This document shows positions 26,006 to 35,219 of a DNA stretch of 64,000 nt, in pieces. The notes under the pieces are model-generated. The model made no database searches, was not told the origin of the DNA, and saw only the letters and a list, made by a program, of their open reading frames with translations. The first letter of the stretch is position 1. Each line of letters begins with the position of its first letter. The stretch is from CAZNEZ01 sp964572475. Lineage in GTDB: Bacteria > Bacillota > Clostridia > Lachnospirales > Lachnospiraceae. The DNA is taken from the NCBI GenBank assembly GCA_964572475.1, contig CAZNEZ010000001.1:49846-113845 (forward strand). Direction: 5' to 3'. The position numbers were made by a program, and so were the translations under genes.

Positions 26006-28087
26006 ATGGATATTTACAAGACAGAACAGATTAGAAATGTTGTATTCCTCGGACATGGAGGGGCGGGTAAGACCACTCTGGTTGAAGCCATAGCATATGT
26101 TACAGGTGCTATAGCCAGAATGGGTAAGATTGCAGATGGTAACACTATTAGCGATTACGATAAGGAAGAGATTAAACGACAATTTTCAGTTAATGCATCT
26201 GTAGTACCGATAGAGTGGGAAGGCCTAAAGATTAATATACTTGATGCTCCTGGATATTTTGATTTTGTAGGTCAGGCAGAGGAGGCTATGAGTGTAGCAG
26301 ATGCAGCTGTTATCGTTATTAATGCCAAATCAGGCATTGAAGTAGGAACAATGAAAGCATGGGATATATGTGAAAGAAGAAAGATTCCAAGAATATTTTT
26401 TGTGACTGGTATGGATGATCCTAATGCTGATTATATGACTATTGTTAGTGAACTTAAGAATATTTATGGTAAAAAGATAGCTCCATTTCATCTTCCAATA
26501 TATGAAGATAATAAATTTACAGGATTCATTAATGTTGTTAAGATGGGAGGAAGAAGATTTACAAAGAATGGAGAATACACAGATGGGCCGATACCATCAG
26601 GCATTAATTCAGAGCTTACACCTTGCAGAGATATGATTATGGAAGCAGTTGCAGAGACTAGTGAAGAATTAATGGAAAAGTATTTTGCAGGCGAAGAATT
26701 TACACAGAGTGAGATATCTTTAGCATTAAGAAAAGAAGTTATAGACTGTAATATTGTTCCAGTTCAGATTGGCTCTGGAATTTTAGGGCTTGGAGCAAAT
26801 ATGCTTTTACAATCCTTCGATAAATATTTTCCCTCACCAGAGAAAGCAGAGGTATTTAAGAAAGGAACTAACAAGAACACAGGTGAAGAGGTGTTAGCAG
26901 ATAAAGATAGCCGAAAGCCGGTTTCAGCATATGTATTTAAGACTATTATGGATCCATTTGTAGGTAAATACTCATTAGTTAAGGTTTGTACGGGTATATT
27001 AAAGACAGATGATGTGGTATATAATCCAGGTAAAGATATAGAAGAAAAGCTTAGTAAATTATATGTAATGAGAGGAAAGAATGTAATAGAGGTAGATAAA
27101 TTATATGCTGGAGACATTGGTGCAATAGGTAAACTAACTAGTACAAGAACAGGCGATTCTCTGGCAACCAGAGGATTCCCAATAGTTTATCATCCAACTA
27201 CTATGTCAGTACCTTATACATTTATGGCATATACATGTAAGAATAAAGGAGAGGAAGATAAAGCGGCTCAGGGATTGCTGAAGCTTACGATTGAAGATCT
27301 TACCCTTAAGATGGTTAATGATGAAGAGAATAAGCAAATGCTCCTTTATGGTATAGGGGATCAGCAGCTTGAGGTATGTGTAAGTAAACTGGCAGAAAAG
27401 TACAAAGTGCAAATAGAACTGTTTAAGCCAAGATTTGCATTCAGAGAGACAATTAGAAAAAAAGTTGAGGCTCAGGGAAGACATAAAAAGCAGTCTGGTG
27501 GTCATGGACAGTTTGGAGATGTTTTGATGACATTTGAGCCTTCAGGCGACCTTAATAAGCCTTACATATTTGAAGAAACTATATTTGGCGGGTCTGTACC
27601 AAAGAATTTCTTTCCAGCTGTAGAAAAAGGCATTCAGGAATGTACAACTAGAGGTCCACTTGCAGGATATCCAGTGGTTGGAATAAAGGCCACACTTATT
27701 GATGGCTCATATCATCCTGTTGATTCATCAGAGATGGCGTTTAAGATGGCAGCGATACAAGCATTTAAGACTGGATTTATGGAAGCTTCACCAGTTTTGC
27801 TAGAGCCGGTTATGAGCCTTAAAGTAAATGTACCAGATAGGTTTACAGGTGATATCATGGGAGATTTAAATAAGAGAAGAGGAAGAGTCCTTGGTATGAC
27901 ACCAGTTGAAGACTCGAAAAAATTGATAGAGGCTGAGATACCAGCATCTGAACTATATGGATATTCAACTACACTAAGGGCAATGACAGGTGGACTTGGA
28001 GAATATGAGTATTCATTTATAAGATATGAACAGGCTCCAGAAGATATTTGCAAACAAGAAAAAAGTGTAGCAAATACAGAAAATTAG
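26006..28087 (+). CDS. EF-G-like translation GTPase (FusA2 type)
   Basis: Five-domain layout of elongation factor G, 693 aa. G1 is GHGGAGKTTL, but the usual DTPGH is DAPGY and the usual NKMD is TGMD. The switch I region lacks the canonical RGITI pattern, and domain IV includes GGHGQFGDV. These differences place it with the EF-G-like paralogues of Firmicutes, whose roles are not settled, rather than with the housekeeping factor. The start is poor in ribosome-site quality (CAGGTA). It stands alone with its own promoter and terminator. Ribosome-protection protein relatives are possible but the G-motif changes argue against a simple tetracycline resistance role. Confidence 0.85.
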   Translation: MDIYKTEQIRNVVFLGHGGAGKTTLVEAIAYVTGAIARMGKIADGNTISDYDKEEIKRQFSVNASVVPIEWEGLKINILDAPGYFDFVGQAEEAMSVADAAVIVINAKSGIEVGTMKAWDICERRKIPRIFFVTGMDDPNADYMTIVSELKNIYGKKIAPFHLPIYEDNKFTGFINVVKMGGRRFTKNGEYTDGPIPSGINSELTPCRDMIMEAVAETSEELMEKYFAGEEFTQSEISLALRKEVIDCNIVPVQIGSGILGLGANMLLQSFDKYFPSPEKAEVFKKGTNKNTGEEVLADKDSRKPVSAYVFKTIMDPFVGKYSLVKVCTGILKTDDVVYNPGKDIEEKLSKLYVMRGKNVIEVDKLYAGDIGAIGKLTSTRTGDSLATRGFPIVYHPTTMSVPYTFMAYTCKNKGEEDKAAQGLLKLTIEDLTLKMVNDEENKQMLLYGIGDQQLEVCVSKLAEKYKVQIELFKPRFAFRETIRKKVEAQGRHKKQSGGHGQFGDVLMTFEPSGDLNKPYIFEETIFGGSVPKNFFPAVEKGIQECTTRGPLAGYPVVGIKATLIDGSYHPVDSSEMAFKMAAIQAFKTGFMEASPVLLEPVMSLKVNVPDRFTGDIMGDLNKRRGRVLGMTPVEDSKKLIEAEIPASELYGYSTTLRAMTGGLGEYEYSFIRYEQAPEDICKQEKSVANTEN

Positions 28088-28110
28088 ATATAACTATTAA
28101 TATCAAAATA

Positions 28111-28152
28111 TAAAGTGACGATATACTTAACAGTTAAGTTATATAGTCACTT
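28111..28152 (+). terminator. Long hairpin after the EF-G-like gene
   Basis: AAAGTGAC (28111-28118) pairs with GTCACTTT (28145-28152), and inner segments ATATACTTAAC / GTTAAGTTATAT extend the stem. The following tract is TTATAG rather than a run of T, so it is a weak terminator or transcript-stabilising hairpin. Confidence 0.55.
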
Positions 28153-28194
28153 TATAGTAATATATAGTATAGTGCTTAAGACATGGAGGTTTTT

Positions 28195-29175
28195 ATGCAG
28201 ACATTACGATTAAATGAAAATAATGATGGATTGATGTTTAGAAATAATACCAGAGGGGATATCAGTCCAAAGGTAACTAAGAATAAGTCAATCAATGCCA
28301 ATGGATTAAAGATGGATTTTACTGTTACAGCAGATGAAAAAAGGGCAAAAGCTGGCAAGGAAGCCGTAAAGAAGCTTTTAAATGTTTTTGAGAATGATAT
28401 GCAGATGGATGATTCACTTCAGGGTTCAAGAGAAAGTGTAAAAGAGTTACAAAATACAAAGGCTCAGGCAGGGGAAGAACTTAGCAGACTTGAATCAGAA
28501 CAGGGCAAGCTTTTAGATGAATATAATGTAGAGCCTGATAGTCAGGAATATGCAGATTTTAAGCTGTTAGAGAAAAAACAGGATCTTGCCAGAGAGGGAA
28601 GATTAGACAAGTTAACAGAGGAAGAAAAAAAGAGAATAAGTGACATAGGTGAGCCTACAAAGTTTCAACAAGATGCTCTTCATGTTAGTGATATGCAATA
28701 TGAATGGAATCAAATTTACAACAACTCTACACAAGACCTGGAGGGTGAGTTGAAAAGTATTACTTCTTCGGAAATTGACAGGCTTAAGACTCATGATATG
28801 GCAGATGCGGTAAAAGAAGCAACAGCTATAAAAGAGGCAGCAAGTAAAGAAATAATAGGTATGGCTATCAAAGATGCAAAGGACAGTATAGATGAGGCGG
28901 CCAAGGAAGATAAAGAGAAGCTTGAAGAATCACAGGATAAGAAAGATGAGGAAGAAAAGAAAGCAAAAGAACTTGAAGAGTCAAAGAGTAAAGAAGAAGT
29001 TTTAAATGAAAAGTCAGATAATAATATTAATGCGAATAGCAACAGTACTATTCTTAGGGATACAACCACTATTGCAGTAGAGAATAAACTAAAACAGAAT
29101 ATTAATTCACTAATTGCTAATCAGAAGATATCAAGTGAAGATGCAACTGGTGTTATAGTAGATGAAACTTTATGA
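28195..29175 (+). CDS. Hypothetical charged coiled-coil protein
   Basis: 326 aa, no signal peptide, no membrane segment and no cysteines in the translated product. Residues about 100-150 (KELQNTKAQAGEELSRLESE and on) and about 210-270 are Glu/Lys/Ala-rich with heptad-like spacing, followed by an Asn/Ser linker and a short C-terminal helix. GGAGG (28185-28189) sets ATG 28195 as the start; the in-frame ATG 28183 lies before it. I do not recognise the family. It is a single gene between the EF-G-like hairpin and the leuS promoter. A structural or scaffold-type role is only inference. Confidence 0.75.
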   Translation: MQTLRLNENNDGLMFRNNTRGDISPKVTKNKSINANGLKMDFTVTADEKRAKAGKEAVKKLLNVFENDMQMDDSLQGSRESVKELQNTKAQAGEELSRLESEQGKLLDEYNVEPDSQEYADFKLLEKKQDLAREGRLDKLTEEEKKRISDIGEPTKFQQDALHVSDMQYEWNQIYNNSTQDLEGELKSITSSEIDRLKTHDMADAVKEATAIKEAASKEIIGMAIKDAKDSIDEAAKEDKEKLEESQDKKDEEEKKAKELEESKSKEEVLNEKSDNNINANSNSTILRDTTTIAVENKLKQNINSLIANQKISSEDATGVIVDETL

Positions 29176-29195
29176 TTCCTTGTTAACGCAGCCAC

Positions 29196-29223
29196 TTGAC
29201 AAATGAAATTAGTATGTTAAAAT
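29196..29223 (+). promoter_or_regulatory. Sigma-A promoter of the leuS T-box transcript
   Basis: TTGACA (29196-29201), 16 bp, TAAAAT (29218-29223), directly upstream of the T-box leader. Confidence 0.65.
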
Positions 29224-29239
29224 TGTTGAGTAAAATAAT

Positions 29240-29480
29240 AAAAACAGTGACAAGGAGTACTAAGAGAGTAAAGTTCAAGAGAGCTGTCGTTTGGTGTGAG
29301 ACAGTACTGTAATCTCCCAACTCGCCTTTGAGTTCCTATAGTGAAGATAGTAGCTATGGGCGTGTGATTCACGTTATAGAATAATGAGTGCACATTATAT
29401 GTGAAGTAGAGTGGTACCGCGAATCTAATTATTCGTCTCTAGTATAGTAGCTTAGTTACTATGCTAGAGAATTTTTTTGA
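29240..29480 (+). promoter_or_regulatory. T-box leader controlling leuS (tRNA-Leu sensing)
   Basis: The T-box sequence AGAGTGGTACCGCG is at 29408-29421. The terminator stem CTCTAGTATAGTA (29437-29449) pairs with TACTATGCTAGAG (29457-29469) and is followed by a run of seven T. Stem I occupies roughly 29250-29340 with an AGTA bulge near its 5' side. A CTC triplet at 29321-29323 is the best specifier candidate and codes Leu, agreeing with the downstream leucyl-tRNA synthetase. Uncharged tRNA-Leu would favour the antiterminator. The outer limits are approximate. Confidence 0.9.
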
Positions 29481-29591
29481 ATTATGAGAATTATCTGGCA
29501 CAGTAGTGAAGTTAGAAAAGGATGTAAATCATTCTTAAAACATAAGTAATTAGCGAGCCTAAGCTCGTTTAGAAAAATGGAGGAATCAACT

Positions 29592-32009
29592 ATGGCAACA
29601 CCTTATAATCATAAGGAAATCGAAAAAAAATGGCATGACAATTGGGAAAAGAATCCTATTAATGTTAATGATGGTACAAAACCAAAGTATTACTGTCTTG
29701 ATATGTTCCCTTACCCATCAGGCAGTGGACTTCATGTAGGTCACTGGAGAGGTTATGTAATCAGTGATGTATGGAGCAGATACAAGATGCTTAAAGGATA
29801 TTATATTATTCATCCAATGGGTTGGGATGCATTTGGACTTCCAGCAGAAAACTATGCAATTAAGATGGGAGTACATCCTAAAAAGTCAACGGCAGAGAAT
29901 ATCTCTAATATTAAGAGACAAATTAATGAGATAGCTGCAATATATGATTGGGATATGGAAGTAAATACAACTGATCCTGATTTTTATAAGTGGACACAAT
30001 GGATATTTGTTAAGATGTTTAAAGCAGGTCTTGCTTATGAAAAAGAAATGCCAATTAACTGGTGTCCTTCATGTAAGACAGGTCTTTCTAACGAGGAAGT
30101 TGTTAATGGATGTTGTGAACGCTGTGGAGCTACTGTAACTAAGAAGAACCTTAAACAGTGGATGTTAAAAATCACAGCATATGCAGATAGATTACTGGAA
30201 GATCTTGACAAACTTGACTGGCCAGAAAAAGTTAAGAAGATGCAGGCTGATTGGATTGGAAGATCATATGGTGCTGAAGTTGAGTTTAAGGTTGATGGAA
30301 CAGATAAGAATATTACTGTTTATACAACAAGACCAGATACTTTATATGGCGCTACATTTATGGTACTTGCTCCAGAACATACTATGGCTAAAGAACTTGC
30401 GTCAAAAGAGCAGAAAACTGAAGTTGAAGAATATATTTACAAGGCATCAACGAAATCATCTGTTGACAGATTACAAGATAAAGAAAAAACAGGTGTATTT
30501 ACAGGAAGTTATGCAGTTAATCCAATTAATGGCAAGTTAGTACCAATCTGGCTTTCGGATTATGTTCTTGCTGACTACGGAACAGGCGCAATTATGTGTG
30601 TTCCAGCGCATGACGATAGAGATTTTGAATTTGCTACCAAATTCGGAATTCCAATTATTCAGGTTATAGCTAAAGATGGCATTGAACAGGAAAATATGAC
30701 AGAAGCATATACAGAGCCTGGTATTATGATTAACTCAGAAGAATTCAATGGTATGAATTCAGTAGATGCTAAGAAAAATGTACCTGAAATGCTTGAAAAA
30801 CGTGGTATTGGTAAAAGAACAGTCAATTATAAGTTGAGAGACTGGGTATTCTCAAGACAGCGTTACTGGGGCGAACCTATTCCTATTATACATTGCGAGC
30901 ATTGTGGAGCGGTTCCAGTCCCAGAGGAAGAACTTCCATTGCTTTTACCAGAGGTTGAATCATATCAGCCAACAGGTACAGGAGAATCACCACTTGCAGA
31001 TATTCACGAATGGGTTAATACTACTTGTCCAGTATGTGGAAAGCCAGCTAAAAGAGAAACTAATACAATGCCACAATGGGCAGGTTCTTCATGGTATTTC
31101 TTAAGATATGTAGACAGTAAGAACACAGAGGCTTTAGTTGATAGAGAAAAAGCAGATAAATTACTTCCAGTTGATATGTATATTGGTGGAGTAGAGCATG
31201 CAGTTCTTCATCTTCTTTACTCAAGATTCTATACCAAGTTCCTTAGTGATATAGGAGTTGTAGATTTTGATGAACCATTTACAAAGCTTTTTAATCAGGG
31301 AATGATTAATGGTAAAAATGGTATTAAGATGAGTAAATCAAAGGGAAATGTTGTTTCTCCAGATGATCTTGTTAGAGATTATGGATGCGATTCACTTAGA
31401 TTATATGAACTCTTTGTAGGACCACCTGAACTTGATTCAGAATGGGATGATAGAGGAATTGACGGAGTTTATCGTTTTGTTAATCGTTTTTGGAATCTTG
31501 TTATGGATAGTAAAGATGCAAATATTGCAGCAACAAAGGAAATGGTTAAGTTAAGACATAAGATGATATATGATATTACACAGCGTCTTGAAAGTTTCAG
31601 CCTTAATACTGTAATTAGTGGATTTATGGAATATAACAACAAGATGATAGATATGGCTAAGACAACAGGTGGAATGGATAAAGAAACACTTGAAGCAGCC
31701 GTTACACTTTTAGCTCCATTTGCACCACATCTTGGAGAAGAATTATGGTCACAGTTAGGACATAATACAAGCGTATTTGATGCGTCAAATGGCTGGCCAG
31801 AATTTAGCGAAGATGATATGAAAGATGATGAGATTGAGATTGCTGTTCAGATTAATGGAAAGACAAAGACTGTAATCATGATTCCAGCTGATATTTCTAA
31901 AGATGATGCAATTAAGATGGGAAAAGAAGCAATTGCTGATAAGCTTACGGGAGATGTTATTAAAGAAATCTATGTCCCTGGTAGAATTGTAAACATTGTA
32001 ATGAAATAA
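29592..32009 (+). CDS. leuS: Leucyl-tRNA synthetase
   Basis: Class Ia synthetase charging tRNA-Leu. HIGH box variant HVGHW in PSGSGLHVGHWRGY near residue 45, a zinc-like Cys cluster (CPSCKTGL, CCERCG), an editing CP1 domain in the middle with TRPDTLYGATFMVLAPEH, and the KMSKS loop KMSKSKGN. GGAGG (29579-29583) directs the ATG at 29592 over the in-frame ATG at 29577. 805 aa, normal for bacteria. Expression is set by the upstream T-box. Confidence 0.97.
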   Translation: MATPYNHKEIEKKWHDNWEKNPINVNDGTKPKYYCLDMFPYPSGSGLHVGHWRGYVISDVWSRYKMLKGYYIIHPMGWDAFGLPAENYAIKMGVHPKKSTAENISNIKRQINEIAAIYDWDMEVNTTDPDFYKWTQWIFVKMFKAGLAYEKEMPINWCPSCKTGLSNEEVVNGCCERCGATVTKKNLKQWMLKITAYADRLLEDLDKLDWPEKVKKMQADWIGRSYGAEVEFKVDGTDKNITVYTTRPDTLYGATFMVLAPEHTMAKELASKEQKTEVEEYIYKASTKSSVDRLQDKEKTGVFTGSYAVNPINGKLVPIWLSDYVLADYGTGAIMCVPAHDDRDFEFATKFGIPIIQVIAKDGIEQENMTEAYTEPGIMINSEEFNGMNSVDAKKNVPEMLEKRGIGKRTVNYKLRDWVFSRQRYWGEPIPIIHCEHCGAVPVPEEELPLLLPEVESYQPTGTGESPLADIHEWVNTTCPVCGKPAKRETNTMPQWAGSSWYFLRYVDSKNTEALVDREKADKLLPVDMYIGGVEHAVLHLLYSRFYTKFLSDIGVVDFDEPFTKLFNQGMINGKNGIKMSKSKGNVVSPDDLVRDYGCDSLRLYELFVGPPELDSEWDDRGIDGVYRFVNRFWNLVMDSKDANIAATKEMVKLRHKMIYDITQRLESFSLNTVISGFMEYNNKMIDMAKTTGGMDKETLEAAVTLLAPFAPHLGEELWSQLGHNTSVFDASNGWPEFSEDDMKDDEIEIAVQINGKTKTVIMIPADISKDDAIKMGKEAIADKLTGDVIKEIYVPGRIVNIVMK

Positions 32010-32035
32010 AACCTATAGAAAGGTATGTAAGTCAT

Positions 32036-32956
32036 ATGAATAATGATATGTTACTTGATTTTAGACAATGTGTCACAGAACAGCATCTAAGTGTTTATGG
32101 AATTGTTGTTAAGCAGCATGGAGAAACGGTTGCAACGCATAGATGGCGTTCAGATGACTTCGTTCAAGTGTATTCTGTCAGCAAATCATTTACATCAGTA
32201 GCTGTTGGAATAGCTATATCAGAAGGACTATTTGGAATAAATGACCTTATCATTGATTTATTCAGTGATAAGGCCCCACAGAATCCTAATGAGTATTTGC
32301 AAAAACTTGAAGTAAGGCACCTTCTTATGATGTGTACTGGGCAAAAAGAAGATCCATTACTTGTACATTATATACAACCGCCTTTCTATGAAGATTGGGA
32401 AAAACGCTTTTTCCAAATTGAATTCATAGAGGAACCTGGTACACATTTTATGTACAATAATGGAGCAACTTATATGCTATCTTCATTAATCCAGAGAAAA
32501 ACTGGAATGAAACTTAGAGATTATCTAATGGATAGATTATTTACACCTCTTGGAATTTTTAATCCACAATGGGATTCATGTCCTAGAGGCGTCAATAAAG
32601 GTTATATAGGACTTCACCTTACAACAGAGCAACTTTCCAGATTCACTGAGTTATTGCTTAATGAGGGAAATCATAAAGGTAAACAATTAATTCCAAAAGA
32701 ATACATTGAAGAAGCTTCTAAGCTACAGATAGCAAATCCATTTAACTGGGACCATATAGAGGTACAGAGCGGATACGGATATCAGTTCTGGCGCAATTCA
32801 GTACCGAATTCTTATAGAATGGACGGATTATATGGTCAGTTTGGAATAGTACTTCCAGATTATGATGCTACTGTAACAATTACCTCACACAACGATTTTT
32901 GCCAGAATAATCTTCTTACATTAGTTTGGAATACAATATTACCAAAATTAAAATAG
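32036..32956 (+). CDS. Serine hydrolase of the beta-lactamase / class C PBP family
   Basis: 306 aa with the active-site motif SVSK (S47-K50) and YNN (Y140-N142); a C-terminal GQFGI segment may replace the third motif. It has no signal peptide or lipobox, so it is probably cytoplasmic. Family members include esterases, D-aminopeptidases and beta-lactam-fold enzymes; the substrate is not predictable here. It follows leuS by 26 nt with GAAAGG about 11 nt upstream and may be read from the same transcript. Confidence 0.82.
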   Translation: MNNDMLLDFRQCVTEQHLSVYGIVVKQHGETVATHRWRSDDFVQVYSVSKSFTSVAVGIAISEGLFGINDLIIDLFSDKAPQNPNEYLQKLEVRHLLMMCTGQKEDPLLVHYIQPPFYEDWEKRFFQIEFIEEPGTHFMYNNGATYMLSSLIQRKTGMKLRDYLMDRLFTPLGIFNPQWDSCPRGVNKGYIGLHLTTEQLSRFTELLLNEGNHKGKQLIPKEYIEEASKLQIANPFNWDHIEVQSGYGYQFWRNSVPNSYRMDGLYGQFGIVLPDYDATVTITSHNDFCQNNLLTLVWNTILPKLK

Positions 32957-33244
32957 CTATTTTTTCTTTTTAGAAATCATACGAGATAACTTTCGTATGG
33001 TTTCTATTTTTTTGATATCTTCCTCAGTCATTCCTGTTTTGAGTACACTTAGAATAAGATCAGTTTCATCATCTGTAAATGTGATTCCCTTATTGTTAGC
33101 ATCTGTAGTACTTGCAATAAAAAATGGGATTAATTCTTTGGGACTTTTACTTTTGGATTCTTCTAAAAGCTTTACTAAAACATCCAGCTTTTCAGCTGAT
33201 ATTCCTTTAAGTATAGGACTACTGCGCCAATCATTTTCTGCCAT
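32957..33244 (-). CDS. Small hypothetical Lys-rich protein
   Basis: 95 aa from ATG 33244 (a GTG at 33256 is an alternative), no signal peptide or membrane segment. Predicted mostly helical with DVLVKLLEESKSKSPKELI and a basic C-terminus ending KKKK. Its stop abuts the stop of the serine hydrolase on the other strand. It is the last gene of a minus-strand group with a disrupted small gene and the Cys/Gly-rich protein. No family recognised. Confidence 0.6.
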   Translation of the reverse strand: MAENDWRSSPILKGISAEKLDVLVKLLEESKSKSPKELIPFFIASTTDANNKGITFTDDETDLILSVLKTGMTEEDIKKIETIRKLSRMISKKKK

Positions 33245-33265
33245 ATTTATAAACACACCTTTCTA

Positions 33266-33680
33266 TTAATCAGAATTATTTTCTTTTGCAGCCATCATAT
33301 TCATTATGAATTCGTAAGGATCAATATTACCACCTTCCCCCGAGTCACCAGAGCTTTCTTTGAACATTGACATCATAGACATAATGGTATCAAACATTTC
33401 AAAAGATTCTAATTGAGATTCATCAAGATATTTTTTGATTTCATCAATAAATGAATCGGAGGAGTGGAGAATAGGCGCTTTTGCCGGTAAATTTAAAGTA
33501 TTTTTTAATTCTTCAACCTTTATGTAGATAGCAATTGCTTTTATAGAAGTTATAAAAGTAAAGACAGAGAAGAAGTGACAACATATTGTCGCCTATGCAG
33601 CCTGAATTTTCAAGACAGTTCTGATCATATTCATAAATCGTATTGATCTCATCAACAGGCAGGCGTTTATTAGCAGCCAA
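33266..33680 (-). pseudogene. Small gene with an apparent frameshift
   Basis: Two overlapping minus-strand frames look like parts of one gene. The upstream frame (from TTG 33680, ending in TGA at 33513) reads NKRLPVDEINTIYEYDQ and on to MLSLLLCLYFYNF. The downstream frame, open from about 33590 to TAA 33266-33268, reads SVFTFITSIKAIAIYIKVEE, then a Ser/Met-rich stretch (MFDTIMSMMSMFKESSG) and ends PYEFIMMAAKENNSD. The downstream frame has no usual start codon for its first 65 codons, although it has protein-like composition. A shift near 33560-33585 would join them. A non-canonical start or sequencing error remains possible. Confidence 0.45.
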
Positions 33681-33939
33681 AACCTGAGCCACAGCCACCG
33701 CAGCATAAAAGGATAAGTAAGATAGGGAGTATATCATTACCACAGCCACAGCCGTTGCCGCAACCACCAAAACCGCTTCCACCACAGCATAATAAGATAA
33801 GAATTAAGAAGATGCAGTTACAGCCGCCGCCAGCATTATTACCACAGCCACAGCCATTTTCCATGCCACATCTACCTCCACATCCACATCCGCATCCTGT
33901 TTCTGGTCCACCACATTGTGTAGCAGCTAAATCACTCAT
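33670..33939 (-). CDS. Small Cys/Gly-rich membrane-type repeat protein
   Basis: 89 aa with an excellent GGAGG 7 nt before the ATG. The N-terminus MSDLAATQCGG is followed by clusters of GCGCG, then two similar modules: CNCIFLILILLCCGG and DILPILLILLCCGG, each a short hydrophobic stretch closed by paired cysteines and glycines. About a quarter of residues are Cys. From memory it resembles small clostridial proteins labelled high-cysteine chorion-class proteins, of unknown function and possibly spore-associated; I could not check this. It heads a minus-strand group and is divergent from the pilus operon. Confidence 0.75.
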   Translation of the reverse strand: MSDLAATQCGGPETGCGCGCGGRCGMENGCGCGNNAGGGCNCIFLILILLCCGGSGFGGCGNGCGCGNDILPILLILLCCGGCGSGFGC

Positions 33940-34006
33940 ATTTGTTCCTCCAAATTTTGATTACACTAAAGTATATGAATAACGGCTTGTGTTGTTTACA
34001 CTATCA

Positions 34007-34035
34007 TTGACAAAAAATAATAATAAAGGTATATT
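34007..34035 (+). promoter_or_regulatory. Sigma-A promoter of the pilus-like operon
   Basis: TTGACA (34007-34012), exactly 17 bp, TATATT (34030-34035), upstream of the lipoprotein gene at 34078. Confidence 0.65.
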
Positions 34036-34077
34036 TATTATATATTTAATTTGATAAATGCGGAAGGAGAAACGATT

Positions 34078-35199
34078 TTGATAAAAAGTAAATACAGTTA
34101 TGTATCACTTTTAGTCGTTATTATTGCCGTAGTACTTATAGGAGTAAATCTTACAGCATGTAGTTGTAATGAATCTTCACCTCTTGATGCTTTGACAGAA
34201 TATAACGGAGGTGATCAGGTAACAACTGTAGATGACACAACAACTCTGGTGTCACAGGATGATTCGTCCGAGTCATCTTCTGACAATACTACAATAGAAG
34301 ATACTTCTGGTGAAACTTCTTCTGAGAATAAAGATACAACTACAGTTAAGCCAACAAATGCTCCAACTAAGGATACAACGGCTAAACAGACAACTACTCA
34401 AAAGGTTACACAGGCTACAACATCAAAGCCTGATATTTCATATACTATATCGCTAAAGCAGGCCTCTACAGGCAATGTCCAGACAAGCCTTAATGGTTTT
34501 GTTATTGATACGAGCAATGTTTCGCAGGGATACATAATGGTAAAGGGACCTAATGATGGTACTAAGAATAAGATACTTATTTATTATGGTTCTGGAAGTT
34601 CAGATTATGTTCAATACATATTGGAGAACACAGGAGGCTTTGAAGCTTTTCCACTTACGAATGGAAGTATAGGTTATAAGGTTCGTGTTATGCAGAATGT
34701 TACGGGTACAAAGTATACAGAGAAAAATTCAGCACAGTTTACAGCTAATCTTGCTAGTGCAACCATTCCATACCTGTATAATAATCAGGGTGTAGCATTT
34801 AATAAGAGTTCCAGTTTAGTAACCTTAGCTTATGAATTATCAGCTGCTGAGTCAGGTGATAAATCCAAAGTTACAGCAATATATAATTACATAATTAAGA
34901 ATATTAAATATGATACAACTAAAGCCAGTTCAATATTATCAGGAAGTCTGTCAGGATATATTCCTAGTGCTGCAAGCACCCTTTCAACAAAAAAAGGTAT
35001 ATGTTCAGATTATTCATCTCTAATGGCAGCTATGTGCAGGTCGATAGGAATACCCTGCAGAATAATATATGGTAAACTAGATGGCTATGCGCATGCATGG
35101 AATGAAGTCTACTATGATGGTAACTGGTACAGATATGATGCGACCTATGGTGCTGGAGGAGCAACAGGCAGTAGTTATACAGGCGCGATAAAATATTAA
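34078..35199 (+). CDS. Transglutaminase-like lipoprotein
   Basis: TTG start 34078 with AAGGAG about 10 nt upstream. A signal peptide ends in a lipobox, LTAC, near residue 31, so it is probably lipid-anchored outside the membrane. A Ser/Thr-rich spacer (about residues 45-120) is followed by a beta-rich region, then a transglutaminase-like core near the C-terminus: KKGICSDYSSLMAAMCRSIG with the Cys, GYAHAWNEVYYDG with the His, and WYRYDATYG with the Asp. Such domains can be cysteine peptidases or cross-linking enzymes. It precedes the pilC-like gene by 20 nt, suggesting a link to surface fibres or the cell wall. The length of 373 aa looks complete. Confidence 0.85.
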   Translation: MIKSKYSYVSLLVVIIAVVLIGVNLTACSCNESSPLDALTEYNGGDQVTTVDDTTTLVSQDDSSESSSDNTTIEDTSGETSSENKDTTTVKPTNAPTKDTTAKQTTTQKVTQATTSKPDISYTISLKQASTGNVQTSLNGFVIDTSNVSQGYIMVKGPNDGTKNKILIYYGSGSSDYVQYILENTGGFEAFPLTNGSIGYKVRVMQNVTGTKYTEKNSAQFTANLASATIPYLYNNQGVAFNKSSSLVTLAYELSAAESGDKSKVTAIYNYIIKNIKYDTTKASSILSGSLSGYIPSAASTLSTKKGICSDYSSLMAAMCRSIGIPCRIIYGKLDGYAHAWNEVYYDGNWYRYDATYGAGGATGSSYTGAIKY

Positions 35200-35219
35200 A
35201 TAAAATCGGGAGGCTTAAG

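Noticed and set aside
33513..33785. 90-codon GTG-started minus-strand frame
   Set aside because: Its first half overlaps the Cys/Gly-rich gene in another frame and reads as Val/Ala shadow sequence. Only its 3' part is kept, as part of the split small gene.
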